In this document: one piece after another, positions 17,622 through 26,287 of the stretch
Layout of the letters: every line of letters starts with the position of its first letter
How positions within the stretch are numbered: the stretch's first letter is position 1
Source: Bacteroidales bacterium UBA1797
GTDB lineage: Bacteria > Bacteroidota > Bacteroidia > Bacteroidales > VadinHA17
Assembly (NCBI GenBank): GCA_002319885.1
Contig: DCFT01000128.1
Coordinates: 60,562 to 89,571 of the forward strand
Reading direction: 5' to 3'
Length of the DNA stretch: 29,010 nucleotides
Position numbers and translations under genes: made by a program
The notes under the pieces: generated by a model
Told to the model about the DNA's origin: nothing
Databases searched by the model: none
Seen by the model: only the letters and a program-made list of their open reading frames with translations

Positions 17622-18344
17622 ATGAAATCTTATCTTTTAATTTTGTCTCTTTTAGTAAGTTGTGGTCTGAATGCCCAGAAAAGAAATCTGAATCTGAGTA
17701 AATGGCACCAGAGTGATAAAATTGAAGCATCTGACTATCATCATATTAAAAAAGCCAAATTGTTCTTTTGCCTTTCTAACGATAACAATTTCCTTTATAT
17801 CGATATAAAAGCTGAAGACCATGAGGCACAAAACAGAATCCTGAAAAATGGTCTCACAGTCTGGATAAATATGGATGGCCGGGAATTAAGGAAAATGGGA
17901 ATTAGGTTTCCCTTAGGCTCTGATAATCAGGGAAGTCGCAGAAAAGCCGATAGTCATGAGAATACTTCGACTTCTGACAGGAACATTCTTTCTCCTCTGT
18001 CGATGGCTAATACTATCGAACTTCTGGGATTCACGAATGAACAACAAAGGCGCTTTCCTTCGAATAATCATGATAGTTTCAGGGGTTGGGTCAGATATGG
18101 TGACGATGGAATTCTATATTATCAACTGATTGTACCGATTGAAAAACTTCCGGTAAGGAACTCAAGAGATGGTCGTAGTGCAATGCCATTTACACTGGGT
18201 ATTGAGTATGGTTCTTCTCCGTCAATGAACAGTCAGGTTAACAGAGGACCAAAGCCGTCTTCTGTATTCCGGCCACTCAGATCAGAAAGCGGGTCTTCAG
18301 AAGTGAATTGGATTGATAATTTCAAGCTTGCATCTTCAAAGTAG
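17622..18344 (+). CDS. Exported protein of unknown function, possible lipoprotein
   Basis: 240-aa protein with a short signal sequence. LLVSC|G at residues 11-15 fits a lipobox, but ...LNAQ four residues later is also a common signal peptidase I end in this phylum, so lipoprotein or soluble is open. The mature part is rich in predicted beta strands, with SNDNNFLYIDIKAEDHEAQN and LTVWINMDGRELRKMGIRFP. This suggests a sandwich domain like those of sugar-binding (CBM9-like) or DOMON proteins, but I cannot assign a family firmly. The C-terminal third is Ser/Arg-rich and probably loose. It sits 76 bases upstream of the LTA-synthase-like gene and may share its transcript. Confidence 0.7.
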   Translation: MKSYLLILSLLVSCGLNAQKRNLNLSKWHQSDKIEASDYHHIKKAKLFFCLSNDNNFLYIDIKAEDHEAQNRILKNGLTVWINMDGRELRKMGIRFPLGSDNQGSRRKADSHENTSTSDRNILSPLSMANTIELLGFTNEQQRRFPSNNHDSFRGWVRYGDDGILYYQLIVPIEKLPVRNSRDGRSAMPFTLGIEYGSSPSMNSQVNRGPKPSSVFRPLRSESGSSEVNWIDNFKLASSK

Positions 18345-18420
18345 TTTTTTTAGCTTTGATGTTTCAATTTATTTTAAGATCTGTTCAGATCAAACATAAT
18401 TATTGCATAAAAATATTATT

Positions 18421-20355
18421 ATGAAGAACTGGCTGTTTTCCAGAAATATCTATGTAGTTCTTATTTATAGAATTTTACTGATAATGTTTCTGTTCTCATT
18501 ATGCAGAATAGGTTTTTATCTGTTTAATCTCAAAATGTTTCCTGATATGACAGTAAGTCAGTTTCTTACAATACTGAAAGGCGGACTGTCATTCGATATT
18601 TCAGCGGTCGTTTACATCAATATGCTCTTTATCCTCTTACATATAATTCCTCTCGAAATCAGATATAAAGATATTTACCAGGTTATTCTGAAGTACCTCT
18701 TTTTTATTACAAACGGCATCGGTATTGCTATGAACGGGATGGATTTTGTCTACTACAGGTTTGTTGATAAGAGAGCCACAGCAGACGTCTTCCAGACATT
18801 CGAGCATGATACAAACAATACAAAAGTATTTTTCAGATTTCTTGTTGATTACTGGCCGGCAACTCTTTTTACCATCTTTGTCTGGTTCCTTATGGTTTAC
18901 TTTTACAGGAAAGTAAAAGTTGAAAAACCAGGCAAAGTCAATAAAATCGGGTATTATTCAATAAACATTCTGATGATACCTCTGGTTATTGCTCTGGTCA
19001 TTGGAGCTGCACGGGGTGGATATAAACATTCAACGCGTCCTATTACTATCAGTAATGCAGCACGTTATGTAGATTCGCCACGAAATGTAGCCATTGTCCT
19101 TAATACTCCATTCAGCATATTCAGGACTTTCGGCAAAAAACCACTGGTGAGATATAATTTTTTTGACGATAAAAGACTAAAGGAGCTTTACAACCCACTT
19201 CATACTCCTGTAACTACAAAACCCTTTACGTATGATAACGTTGTCATTATTATTCTGGAGAGTTTTGCCAGAGAATACATTGGATCACTGAACCCAACAC
19301 TTGAGGGTGGCACATATAAGGGTTATACGCCTTTTATTGATTCGCTTATCAGTGTGAGTCTTACATTCGATGTGTCAATTGCTAACGGGAAAAAATCTAT
19401 AGATGCAATGCCATCTGTTCTTGCGTCCGTTCCTTCACTCGAAACTCCCTATGCTATTTCTCATTACGCTAATAATCAGATAAACGGGATTGCCGAATTA
19501 CTTAAAAGAAAAGGATATTATTCAGCATATTTCCATGGTGCACCTAATGGATCGATGGGTTTTGATTCATTTACAAAAATGGCTGGATTTGATGACTACT
19601 TTGGATTAAATCAGTATCCTGATAAAGCTGATTTTGATGGCATTTGGGGCGTATGGGATGAACCTTTCTTCAAATTCTTCGGGAAAACATTAGATACCTT
19701 CAAACAGCCATTTTTAGCATCAATATTCTCAGTATCTTCTCATCACCCTTTTAAAGTGCCTGAAAAATATGAAGGTAGGTTTAAAAAAGGTCCTGCTCCA
19801 ATCCTGGAAGTTATCGGTTACAGCGATTTTGCTTTACGTGAATTATTTAATCAGATTTCAAAGAGCCCATGGTATAAAAATACCCTGTTTGTTCTTACTG
19901 CTGATCATACAAATGAATCGGTTCATAAAGAATTTCAAAATAACTTTGGCGCCTATTGTGTACCGATAATATTTTTTAAACCGGGAAGTGATCTAATAGG
20001 TTATAAACATCGGATTGCACAGCAAATAGATATTATGCCCACTATACTGAGCTATCTTAATTTTGATGAACCATACATTGCTTTCGGTAATAACCTGTTA
20101 GATGACTCTTACGAATCCTATGCATTCAATACTAATGGGAGTACTTATAATATGTATATGAAAGACCATATTCTTGAAATGATTGATAATAAACCTATGG
20201 GATTATATAATTATAAAAATGATTTGTTTCTTGAAAAAAATCTATTAGGGAAAGAACCGGAACTTGAGAAACAGATGGAAGATAAGCTGAAAGCTATTAT
20301 TCAGACATATAACAGCAGGCTTATCGACAATAATATGGTCGTAAAAAATCCCTGA
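18421..20355 (+). CDS. LTA-synthase-like membrane sulfatase-fold protein
   Basis: Inner-membrane enzyme of the alkaline phosphatase superfamily (sulfatase / LtaS / phosphoethanolamine transferase group), 644 aa from ATG 18421. The frame opens six codons earlier at a TTG. Five hydrophobic segments lie in residues 10-200 (about 10-33, 60-78, 88-108, 145-162, 180-198), then a periplasmic catalytic domain. The metal ligand Glu280 is in VVIIILESF. The putative nucleophile is Ser326 in ANGKKSIDAMPS, where many relatives have Thr or Ser. Later motifs are FHGAPNGSMGF, SVSSHHPF and the metal-binding TADHTN. Likely transfers a phospho-alcohol group to or from an envelope lipid or glycan. The substrate in a Gram-negative bacterium without teichoic acid is unknown. 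Confidence 0.88.
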   Translation: MKNWLFSRNIYVVLIYRILLIMFLFSLCRIGFYLFNLKMFPDMTVSQFLTILKGGLSFDISAVVYINMLFILLHIIPLEIRYKDIYQVILKYLFFITNGIGIAMNGMDFVYYRFVDKRATADVFQTFEHDTNNTKVFFRFLVDYWPATLFTIFVWFLMVYFYRKVKVEKPGKVNKIGYYSINILMIPLVIALVIGAARGGYKHSTRPITISNAARYVDSPRNVAIVLNTPFSIFRTFGKKPLVRYNFFDDKRLKELYNPLHTPVTTKPFTYDNVVIIILESFAREYIGSLNPTLEGGTYKGYTPFIDSLISVSLTFDVSIANGKKSIDAMPSVLASVPSLETPYAISHYANNQINGIAELLKRKGYYSAYFHGAPNGSMGFDSFTKMAGFDDYFGLNQYPDKADFDGIWGVWDEPFFKFFGKTLDTFKQPFLASIFSVSSHHPFKVPEKYEGRFKKGPAPILEVIGYSDFALRELFNQISKSPWYKNTLFVLTADHTNESVHKEFQNNFGAYCVPIIFFKPGSDLIGYKHRIAQQIDIMPTILSYLNFDEPYIAFGNNLLDDSYESYAFNTNGSTYNMYMKDHILEMIDNKPMGLYNYKNDLFLEKNLLGKEPELEKQMEDKLKAIIQTYNSRLIDNNMVVKNP

Positions 20356-20413
20356 TAAACTCCGGAATTGAACTCTGCTTAGTCCAAATTAGTGTCAATC
20401 TTAAAATTGAGTT

Positions 20414-21253
20414 ATGAATACACGCAGGAAGTTTTTAAAGTTAGCAGGAACAGGTGTTCTTGCGGCAGGTGCTACTTCCATTTATGCCTCGCCGACTATG
20501 TTTGATGCTGTTGAGAAAGGTGTTAACACTTTTTCTGTCGGCATGGCAGGTTATACTTTTAAAGAATTCACTGTCGAAGAAACAATTGAAATGATGAAGA
20601 GGATTGGAGTTACCAATCTTTCTCTCAAAGATTTCCATATGCCAATGAACAGTACTCAGGAGCAGATCAGTTCAATTATTGGAAAGTTCAGATCAGCCGG
20701 CATTAATGTTTACACGGTCGGCGTAGTTTATATGAAGACACAGAATGCTGTTGATCAGGCTTTTGAATATGCAAAAATGGCTGGTGTCAGAACGATTGTG
20801 GGAGCGCCCGACTATGCCCTTCTTCCTTATGTAGAGAAAAAGATAAAAGCATATGATTTTAAAATGGCTATTCATAATCATGGTCCCGACAATCCATTAT
20901 ATCCTAACGCTACAGATATTTGGAATCATATTAAGGATCTCGATGCCAGAATTGGCATTTGCATCGACATCGGACATACCACCCGCGACGGACACGACCC
21001 TTGTGCAGATATACTAAAGTACCGTTCAAGGATTTATGATATGCATGTTAAGGATGTTGATAAAGCTTCAAAAGAAGGAGAAACAGTGGAGATGGGCCGG
21101 GGTATTATTAACATTCCGGAAGTTATTGAAACTCTCCGCAAAATTAAATATTCAGGATCATGTAGCCTTGAGTTTGAGAAAGATATGAAAGACCCTTTAC
21201 CAGGCATTGCAGAATCTATAGGGTATCTGAAAGGAGTGATGGCCTGTAAGTAG
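20414..21253 (+). CDS. Exported sugar isomerase/epimerase-like TIM barrel
   Basis: 279-aa protein of the xylose-isomerase-like TIM-barrel (AP endonuclease 2) superfamily, with a twin-arginine type signal NTRRKFLKLAGTGVLAAG. Metal-site residues are visible in AIHNHGPDN, GICIDIGHTTRDGHDP, MHVKDVD and CSLEFEKD. Such proteins isomerise or epimerise sugars, or act on 3-keto sugars. It begins 58 bases after the LTA-synthase-like gene and 87 bases before an oxidoreductase that also has an RR signal, so the two probably act together on an exported sugar pathway. The substrate cannot be read from the sequence. Confidence 0.87.
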   Translation: MNTRRKFLKLAGTGVLAAGATSIYASPTMFDAVEKGVNTFSVGMAGYTFKEFTVEETIEMMKRIGVTNLSLKDFHMPMNSTQEQISSIIGKFRSAGINVYTVGVVYMKTQNAVDQAFEYAKMAGVRTIVGAPDYALLPYVEKKIKAYDFKMAIHNHGPDNPLYPNATDIWNHIKDLDARIGICIDIGHTTRDGHDPCADILKYRSRIYDMHVKDVDKASKEGETVEMGRGIINIPEVIETLRKIKYSGSCSLEFEKDMKDPLPGIAESIGYLKGVMACK

Positions 21254-21340
21254 GATGAAATGTACTATAGGCAACAGGCGATGTATGATGCCTCTTTTTG
21301 TTAACAGATTTATTACACTTTTTAAAAACTCATCCCGGTT

Positions 21341-22681
21341 ATGTCAGATTCAAGAAGAGAATTCATTAAAAAAGCCGTAGCAGGAACGGTAGGACTTACT
21401 GTTGGGGATAAAATTTTAGCTTCAACTGCTCGCAGTTATCGTAACATCTCCGGCGCAAACGAGGTTGTGCGTGTCGCAATAATAGGATGCAATGGTCGCG
21501 GCGCATCAATGGCCGGAACATTTGCCAGGCAGCCAGATACTGATGTCGTTTATATCTGCGATGTTGATAATATTGCCATGCAGAAAGGAATTAAATCTGT
21601 TGTGGAGGTTGCAGGAAAGCAACCTGAGAGCTTCAGAGATTTTCGTAAGATCCTGGACGATAAAAATCTGGATGCCGTTTATATTGCTACACCCGATCAT
21701 TGGCACACTCCGGCTTCTATCATCAGTCTTAAAGCAGGGAAACATGTCTATGTGGAAAAACCTCTGAGTCATAATCCCAATGAAGGGGAGATGCTCGTTT
21801 TGGCTGCTGAGAAGTACAAACGCATAGTTCAGATTGGAACACAGCGCCGTTCATGGCCTACGCTTACACAGGGAATCGAAGAGCTTAAGAACGGTGTTAT
21901 TGGCAAGGTATATATGGCCAAAACATGGTATACCAACAACAGGGTATCAATCGGGATAGGGAAAGAAGCGCCGGTTCCTTCTAATCTTGATTATAATTTA
22001 TGGCAGGGACCGGCACCACGCCGCCCGTATAAAGATAATCTTATCCATTATAACTGGCACTGGTTCTGGCATTGGGGAACAGGAGAAGCGTTAAATAACG
22101 GTACTCACGAAATTGATGTTGCCAGGTGGGGACTGGGTTTGGATTATCCTCTTAAGGTGAATTCTGTTGGTGGACGTTATCAATTTAAAGATGATTGGGA
22201 AACTCCCGATACCCAGGTTATCACATTTGAAGCTCCGGGTTCCACAATTGTATGGGAGGGTAGGAGCTGTAACGCCAGCTATGATGATAACCGGTCGCGT
22301 GGTGTCATATTTTTTGGAGAAAACGGATCGCTTCATACAGGTGATAACAGTTACACCATTTATGACAACCAGAATAAACTCGTTAAGGATGTGAAATCAG
22401 ATATTATTATCACTGAAGGACTTAATACTTCAAGTCCCGGAGAAGAACTGGATGCTCTTCATGTACATAATTTTCTGGAAAATATCCGCAATAACCGTAA
22501 GCCTTTTGCCGATGCTTTAAATGGTCATAAAAGTACTTTATGGATGCAGCTGGGGAATATTTCTCAGCGGGTTGGGCATACTCTGAATATAGATCCATCA
22601 AACGGTCATATAATTGGTGACGATGTAGCAATAAAACTCTGGAGCCGGGAATACGAAAGAGGGTGGGAGCCGGGAGTATAG
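21341..22681 (+). CDS. Exported Gfo/Idh/MocA-family oxidoreductase
   Basis: 446-aa NAD(P)-dependent dehydrogenase of the Gfo/Idh/MocA family with a Tat-type signal (DSRREFIKKAVAG). The Rossmann motif is VAIIGCNGRGASMAG (46-60), then ATPDHWHTP and the family lysine motif VEKP (138-141). The catalytic-region histidine is His256 in NNGTHEIDVARWGLG. Family members oxidise or reduce sugar hydroxyls, often via a tightly bound cofactor when exported by Tat. The neighbouring isomerase-like gene suggests a 3-keto-glycoside or similar sugar-modifying pair in the periplasm. That is inference from context. Confidence 0.92.
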   Translation: MSDSRREFIKKAVAGTVGLTVGDKILASTARSYRNISGANEVVRVAIIGCNGRGASMAGTFARQPDTDVVYICDVDNIAMQKGIKSVVEVAGKQPESFRDFRKILDDKNLDAVYIATPDHWHTPASIISLKAGKHVYVEKPLSHNPNEGEMLVLAAEKYKRIVQIGTQRRSWPTLTQGIEELKNGVIGKVYMAKTWYTNNRVSIGIGKEAPVPSNLDYNLWQGPAPRRPYKDNLIHYNWHWFWHWGTGEALNNGTHEIDVARWGLGLDYPLKVNSVGGRYQFKDDWETPDTQVITFEAPGSTIVWEGRSCNASYDDNRSRGVIFFGENGSLHTGDNSYTIYDNQNKLVKDVKSDIIITEGLNTSSPGEELDALHVHNFLENIRNNRKPFADALNGHKSTLWMQLGNISQRVGHTLNIDPSNGHIIGDDVAIKLWSREYERGWEPGV

Positions 22682-22683
22682 GC

Positions 22684-22880
22684 ACAGAGCATGGAGTACA
22701 AGGCTCAGGGCGCCTGGCGCCGGGTGCGGGGTGCGGGGAGATATAGTTTTTCCGAAAATCGCAATGATTTACGCAGATTAATATAATTTTCCTCTGTGAA
22801 ACTAAGTGTTCCCGATAACAATCGGGACTCTGTGCTTCTCTGTATAAGTTCTTTACTCTTCTTTGCGGATTTTGCTGATT
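22684..22880. repeat. Degenerate intergenic repeats between convergent genes
   Basis: The gap between the oxidoreductase (plus) and the GH5 gene (minus) is a mosaic of phrases. First come ACAGAGCATGGAG and a G+C-rich block GGCGCCTGGCGCCGGGTGCG, unlike the A+T-rich surroundings. Then ACGCAGATTAATATAAT, CCTCTGTGAAACT and CTCTGTGCTTCTCTGT follow. These resemble decayed intergenic repeat families that recur in this phylum. No reading frame is supported. Confidence 0.45.
22810..22827. terminator. Palindromic hairpin between convergent genes
   Basis: TCCCGAT AACA ATCGGGA, a seven-pair stem with a 4-base loop, lies midway between the two convergent stops. It lacks a T run on either side, so terminator activity is uncertain. 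The phrase may be an intergenic palindrome family; a half-copy (TTATCGGGAT) occurs at 3334-3343. Confidence 0.4.
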
Positions 22881-22906
22881 CTTTACGGTTAAAGGATTTC
22901 TGGTTT

Positions 22907-24070
22907 TTAATATTTTTTTAACAGATCAAGCAATTTGCTGTCTAATTTATGTCCGTACCAATCGGCATAATTAATATCCGTACGGTCTGAATCGAGGATA
23001 CCAAAATCACCTCTGAAGTTCCATAGAGCATACCCTATACCATTATTTGTCAGGATATCAATTACATCCCCGAACCATGCAAGGAATACATCATGTGGAG
23101 TTTTTTTCCAGCATCCGCATTCCCCGCAATGGACACCAACTCCTTTATTTAACAGGTCTATCCATGGCTTGTAGAAATCTTCAAGCTGTTGTCTGCCGTA
23201 TATTTTACCATCAATTGTTCCGGGCCATAAAGGAACCGGCGCCTGAGACGGATCTTTCCATACCCATGGAGCCTGATAATGAGAAACCACACCAGGCCAG
23301 TAACCACGACAACTTTGTGCAATTTTAAGGTCCGTCAGTTCCGGAATTACGTTATTCCCTCCTCCATTTCCATCAGCAATTATAAGCCGCTCAGGACTGA
23401 TTGCCCTGATGGTTTTTGAAGCTCCTTCTGCAACTTTACGATAGATTTCACCGGGAACAAGACTTTTTTTTGCAAACTGGTCATTCATATCCTCAATATA
23501 TGCCGGTTCATTAAGCAGATCAAAGCTTAATTTCTGTGAAGAAACATTTTTATAGCGTTCAGCCCACATTCCCCAATGAAAATCAAATGCATCCTGAGCC
23601 GCTTTATCCTTCCAAAGGTTAAATGGTTCATGGAACCCGGCATTTATGCAATATCCCGGACCCCTGTGGAGGTTTAGACTCACATGTAAACCATAATTTT
23701 GAGCCATAAATATCAATTTATCGATATTATCCAGAACTCTTTGATCCATCTTGTAAACCTCGTCTATAGTGATATCCTTCGATCTGTCAAAAGAAAGGTA
23801 TCTCGGATATGCTACAGGCAGACGTACAAAATCAAAACCCCAGTCAGCCATCCATTTGAAATCCTCTCCTGTTGTACTGTTGGCTTCAGGGTTTCGGGGC
23901 TGAGAAGGTGAGAAATAATCGAGCAGGTTAAATCCCTTCCACCTGGGTAATATATTTTTTGGGGATGGACGATTTATGGCTAAAGCTGTTTTTCCTGCTA
24001 ATGTCAGTCCGGTAGCAGCTAATGCAGTATTTTTAACAAACTGACGACGGTTTATTTTATCCTTACTCAT
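22907..24070 (-). CDS. Exported GH5-type glycoside hydrolase (cellulase family)
   Basis: 387-aa glycoside hydrolase of the GH5/cellulase clan with a twin-arginine type signal (INRRQFVKNTALAATGLTLAG, mature from about residue 32). The TIM-barrel features are FDFVRLPVAYPRY, the acid/base glutamate E188 in SFDLLNEPAYIED, and the probable nucleophile E317 in GVHCGECGCW. A final GYALWNFRGDFGILDSDR segment binds substrate in relatives. It likely cleaves beta-glucosidic or beta-mannosidic links outside the cytoplasm. The subfamily cannot be set by eye. Convergent with the Gfo/Idh/MocA gene. Three adjacent enzymes with RR signals suggest a shared sugar-processing role. No SusC/SusD pair is present. 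Confidence 0.9.
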   Translation of the reverse strand: MSKDKINRRQFVKNTALAATGLTLAGKTALAINRPSPKNILPRWKGFNLLDYFSPSQPRNPEANSTTGEDFKWMADWGFDFVRLPVAYPRYLSFDRSKDITIDEVYKMDQRVLDNIDKLIFMAQNYGLHVSLNLHRGPGYCINAGFHEPFNLWKDKAAQDAFDFHWGMWAERYKNVSSQKLSFDLLNEPAYIEDMNDQFAKKSLVPGEIYRKVAEGASKTIRAISPERLIIADGNGGGNNVIPELTDLKIAQSCRGYWPGVVSHYQAPWVWKDPSQAPVPLWPGTIDGKIYGRQQLEDFYKPWIDLLNKGVGVHCGECGCWKKTPHDVFLAWFGDVIDILTNNGIGYALWNFRGDFGILDSDRTDINYADWYGHKLDSKLLDLLKKY

Positions 24071-24291
24071 ATTTTTTAGTGATTAATTATCATAAAATTA
24101 TGTTTTAATTTCTGTTTTTGAAAGATTTAAATTCTCTTTCTGTACTATTCATTAAATTCTATTGCATATCTGATTATTTGTAAACCTATTGCCCTCTATT
24201 CTGACAGGTTCGCCAGTTATTAATTGAGATGGATGAATATTTTCAAACGGAGAATAAATCATTCTGAGTGCTTTTAAGGCCTGATTTTTTG

Positions 24292-24299
24292 TATCTTTG
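24292..24299 (+). promoter_or_regulatory. Predicted -7 promoter element, very close to the start codon
   Basis: TATCTTTG matches TAnnTTTG exactly. Only four bases (CAGA) separate it from ATG 24304, so the transcript would begin at or within a base or two of the start codon and be leaderless. No -33 TTG with normal spacing is seen. Confidence 0.55.
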
Positions 24300-24303
24300 C
24301 AGA

Positions 24304-24537
24304 ATGAAAGATGAAATAGATATTCCAATTCAAAACAAAGTAGATTTTGTTGCTGCAAATCTTCGCAGAGACAATTATGCTCAAACCAGGGACTTACAAG
24401 CGATGGAGTTTAATTCGGCGATTGCCATCAGACATAATGCAGAAGCTAATAGTCAGCTGAAATGCGAAAAATGCGGTAAAACTTTTACTGCAGAAATAAA
24501 CGAAAAAGATATACTGAGGTGTCCCGATTGCAGGTGA
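24304..24537 (+). CDS. Small zinc-ribbon protein, 77 aa
   Basis: Starts at ATG 24304 (MKDEIDIPIQNKVDF). The frame continues 12 codons upstream, but a promoter element lies in that extension. The C-terminal 25 residues hold two Cys pairs, CEKC and CPDC, separated by 15 residues (KCEKCGKTFTAEINEKDILRCPDCR). This is a classic zinc ribbon or rubredoxin-like knuckle. The N-terminal half is polar and helical, with no membrane segment. Possible roles are in transcription, translation or protein interaction; no family can be named. It stands alone, divergent from the GH5 gene. Confidence 0.75.
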   Translation: MKDEIDIPIQNKVDFVAANLRRDNYAQTRDLQAMEFNSAIAIRHNAEANSQLKCEKCGKTFTAEINEKDILRCPDCR

Positions 24538-24722
24538 AACTTCATTAAATCCGGTATCTTTTAAACTATTCTTATCCAGATTATCTAAAATATTCTATCT
24601 TAGAGCAATTATAGCTTTCAGGATTGAGTCTCAGGTCTGGTATTCAGTAAACAGATAATTATTGCGGCCGGAGAATTTCCCGACCTGAAATTATGGTTTA
24701 TTAATATTAACGTTGATAACTC

Positions 24723-24730
24723 AATATTTG
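24723..24730 (+). promoter_or_regulatory. Possible -7 promoter element abutting the next start
   Basis: AATATTTG has one mismatch to TAnnTTTG and is separated by four bases (TCAG) from ATG 24735. This is the same geometry as at 24292-24304. If real, the transcript is leaderless. Confidence 0.35.
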
Positions 24731-24734
24731 TCAG

Positions 24735-25148
24735 ATGAATAAAAAGGTACTGCTATCGGGAACAATCCTGTTAAGTTTTGCTATTCTCATTACTATTTAT
24801 ATAGTATTTCTCAGGTCATCATCCCCCGACAGAGCAGTTCTAAGGTTTGCAAAAGATCTGAACAGTCATTGTCCATATATGGCCGATTCTGAAACAAGGT
24901 TGGATAAAGTAAACGCACTCGCCGATAACACCCTTCATTTCAATTACACTCTTGTTTATCATATAAAGGATTCCCTGCCTGTCGAATATTTGAAGAATTA
25001 CATGGAACCAATGATTATCGACAAAATAAAAGCATCTCCCACATTAAACAAATTCATTGGCAAAAATCTGACCTGGATTTACTCTTATAGTGATAGGAAC
25101 GGCGACTTTCTTTTTAAAATTGTCTATACACCTGACTTATTTAAGTAA
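24735..25148 (+). CDS. Membrane-anchored protein of unknown function, 137 aa
   Basis: One N-terminal hydrophobic helix (residues 5-26, KVLLSGTILLSFAILITIYIVF), followed by a soluble domain facing the periplasm. The domain begins with a distinctive stretch NSHCPYMADSETRLDKVNAL and NTLHFNYTLVYHI, with a single cysteine. I have the impression that this CP..D..TRLD pattern marks a widespread uncharacterised family, but cannot confirm it. There are no catalytic motifs. Separated by about 200 bases from both neighbours, so probably transcribed alone. Confidence 0.7.
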   Translation: MNKKVLLSGTILLSFAILITIYIVFLRSSSPDRAVLRFAKDLNSHCPYMADSETRLDKVNALADNTLHFNYTLVYHIKDSLPVEYLKNYMEPMIIDKIKASPTLNKFIGKNLTWIYSYSDRNGDFLFKIVYTPDLFK

Positions 25149-25344
25149 TTATAAATCAAATAGATAAACATTGAGTCAGGCAATTTTAAAGTTTAGAAAT
25201 TTTTTCAGTTATTTCAATTATCTGTTGCTTTGTTTGCTTTACGGAATATAAATAGATTCTTTTCAATTCTTTAAATTAATTCTTATCTGTATTGTTTGAA
25301 TGTTTTTTTGGAAGTTTTTCATAACTTTAATCAAATAAATTGAC

Positions 25345-26085
25345 ATGAAAAGACTTCTAGCCTCTTTTACTCTTTTTATTATTTGTCTCTTGGGCATTGG
25401 ACAGGAGCCGGAGTCGTTTAATTATCAGACAGTTATTCATGATGATGCCGGTAAGGTACTTGCACTTCATCCGGTTTCGATAAAAGTCAGCATACTTCTT
25501 GGGAGTATTGAAGACAGTATGGTATATAGCGAAAAACATTTTGTTACAACGAACAAGGTCGGATTAGTTACTCTTCCAATAGGAGAAGGAACGGACAAAA
25601 CGGGTGACTTTACATCTATTGACTGGAACGCAGATAAATATTTTCTAAAAGTGGAATTAGACGTTAATGGAGGATCAAATTATACCGACATTGGTACTTC
25701 TCAGATATTAATTATCTCCGGGAAAAAAACTCTTAAAGCTACAAAGAAGACAATCCATATCGCTGCAGAAGATAGATTATATATAAGCAGGAAATATGTT
25801 GGCAATTTCCTCGATTACCGCCAGACTGGTCCGGCTACCTCTAATGGTCCGAATCTTATCTGGATAAAAACATCGCTGGATAGAACTTATGGCAAAATAT
25901 CCGCCCTTGGCAAAAAGTGCGATTTTTCGGTTGGCGATAAACTGTACATAAAGCGATATTATTATTCGCCAGGCGAAGTTTCAGGCTACTGGGTTTACCA
26001 GATAGAAAATGATTCATCTGTTTATTACAGGTTAACAGATTATCAATATGATCATAAAGTCAAGGTTGAATCGTGGTTCAAATAA
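25345..26085 (+). CDS. Secreted FNYQ-type protein with a unique C-terminus
   Basis: 246 aa with a signal peptide (MKRLLASFTLFIICLLGIGQ). Residues 22-125 match the N-terminal module seen in many Bacteroidota surface proteins: ESFNYQTVIHDDAGKVL, SIKVSILLGSIEDSMVYSE, KVGLVTLPIGEGT, GSNYTDIGTSQIL. In those proteins it normally runs into SVPYALYA and long collagen-like or tail-fibre-like repeats. Here the SVPYALYA motif is absent (ILIISGKKTLKATKK instead). The protein ends with a 115-residue aromatic-rich tail (YIKRYYYSPGEVSGYWVY) that I do not recognise. It may be a standalone adhesin-like or matrix protein, or a shortened relative. Confidence 0.75.
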   Translation: MKRLLASFTLFIICLLGIGQEPESFNYQTVIHDDAGKVLALHPVSIKVSILLGSIEDSMVYSEKHFVTTNKVGLVTLPIGEGTDKTGDFTSIDWNADKYFLKVELDVNGGSNYTDIGTSQILIISGKKTLKATKKTIHIAAEDRLYISRKYVGNFLDYRQTGPATSNGPNLIWIKTSLDRTYGKISALGKKCDFSVGDKLYIKRYYYSPGEVSGYWVYQIENDSSVYYRLTDYQYDHKVKVESWFK

Positions 26086-26287
26086 AACCAACCTTCACAT
26101 TTTAGCAGAGACCACGATTAATATTTATTTAGTTCATGGTTCACCCGACTTTTTTATTTTCCGTTGATTTCTGGTAGTATAAAAAGATCATCACTTAAAC
26201 ACAGCTCCGGTTTTTGATCCTCATTTAACTTACTTTTTCGGGTAAGTTAGTATTTGCTTGTTGTGAAAAATATTTAAAATGTTTTCA

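Noticed and set aside
24268..24303. Upstream extension of the zinc-ribbon protein
   Set aside because: The promoter element TATCTTTG lies within it, so it is not expected to be transcribed.
24152..24358. Minus-strand open frame of 68 aa between GH5 and the zinc-ribbon gene
   Set aside because: Overlaps the zinc-ribbon gene start and promoter, with no recognisable features.
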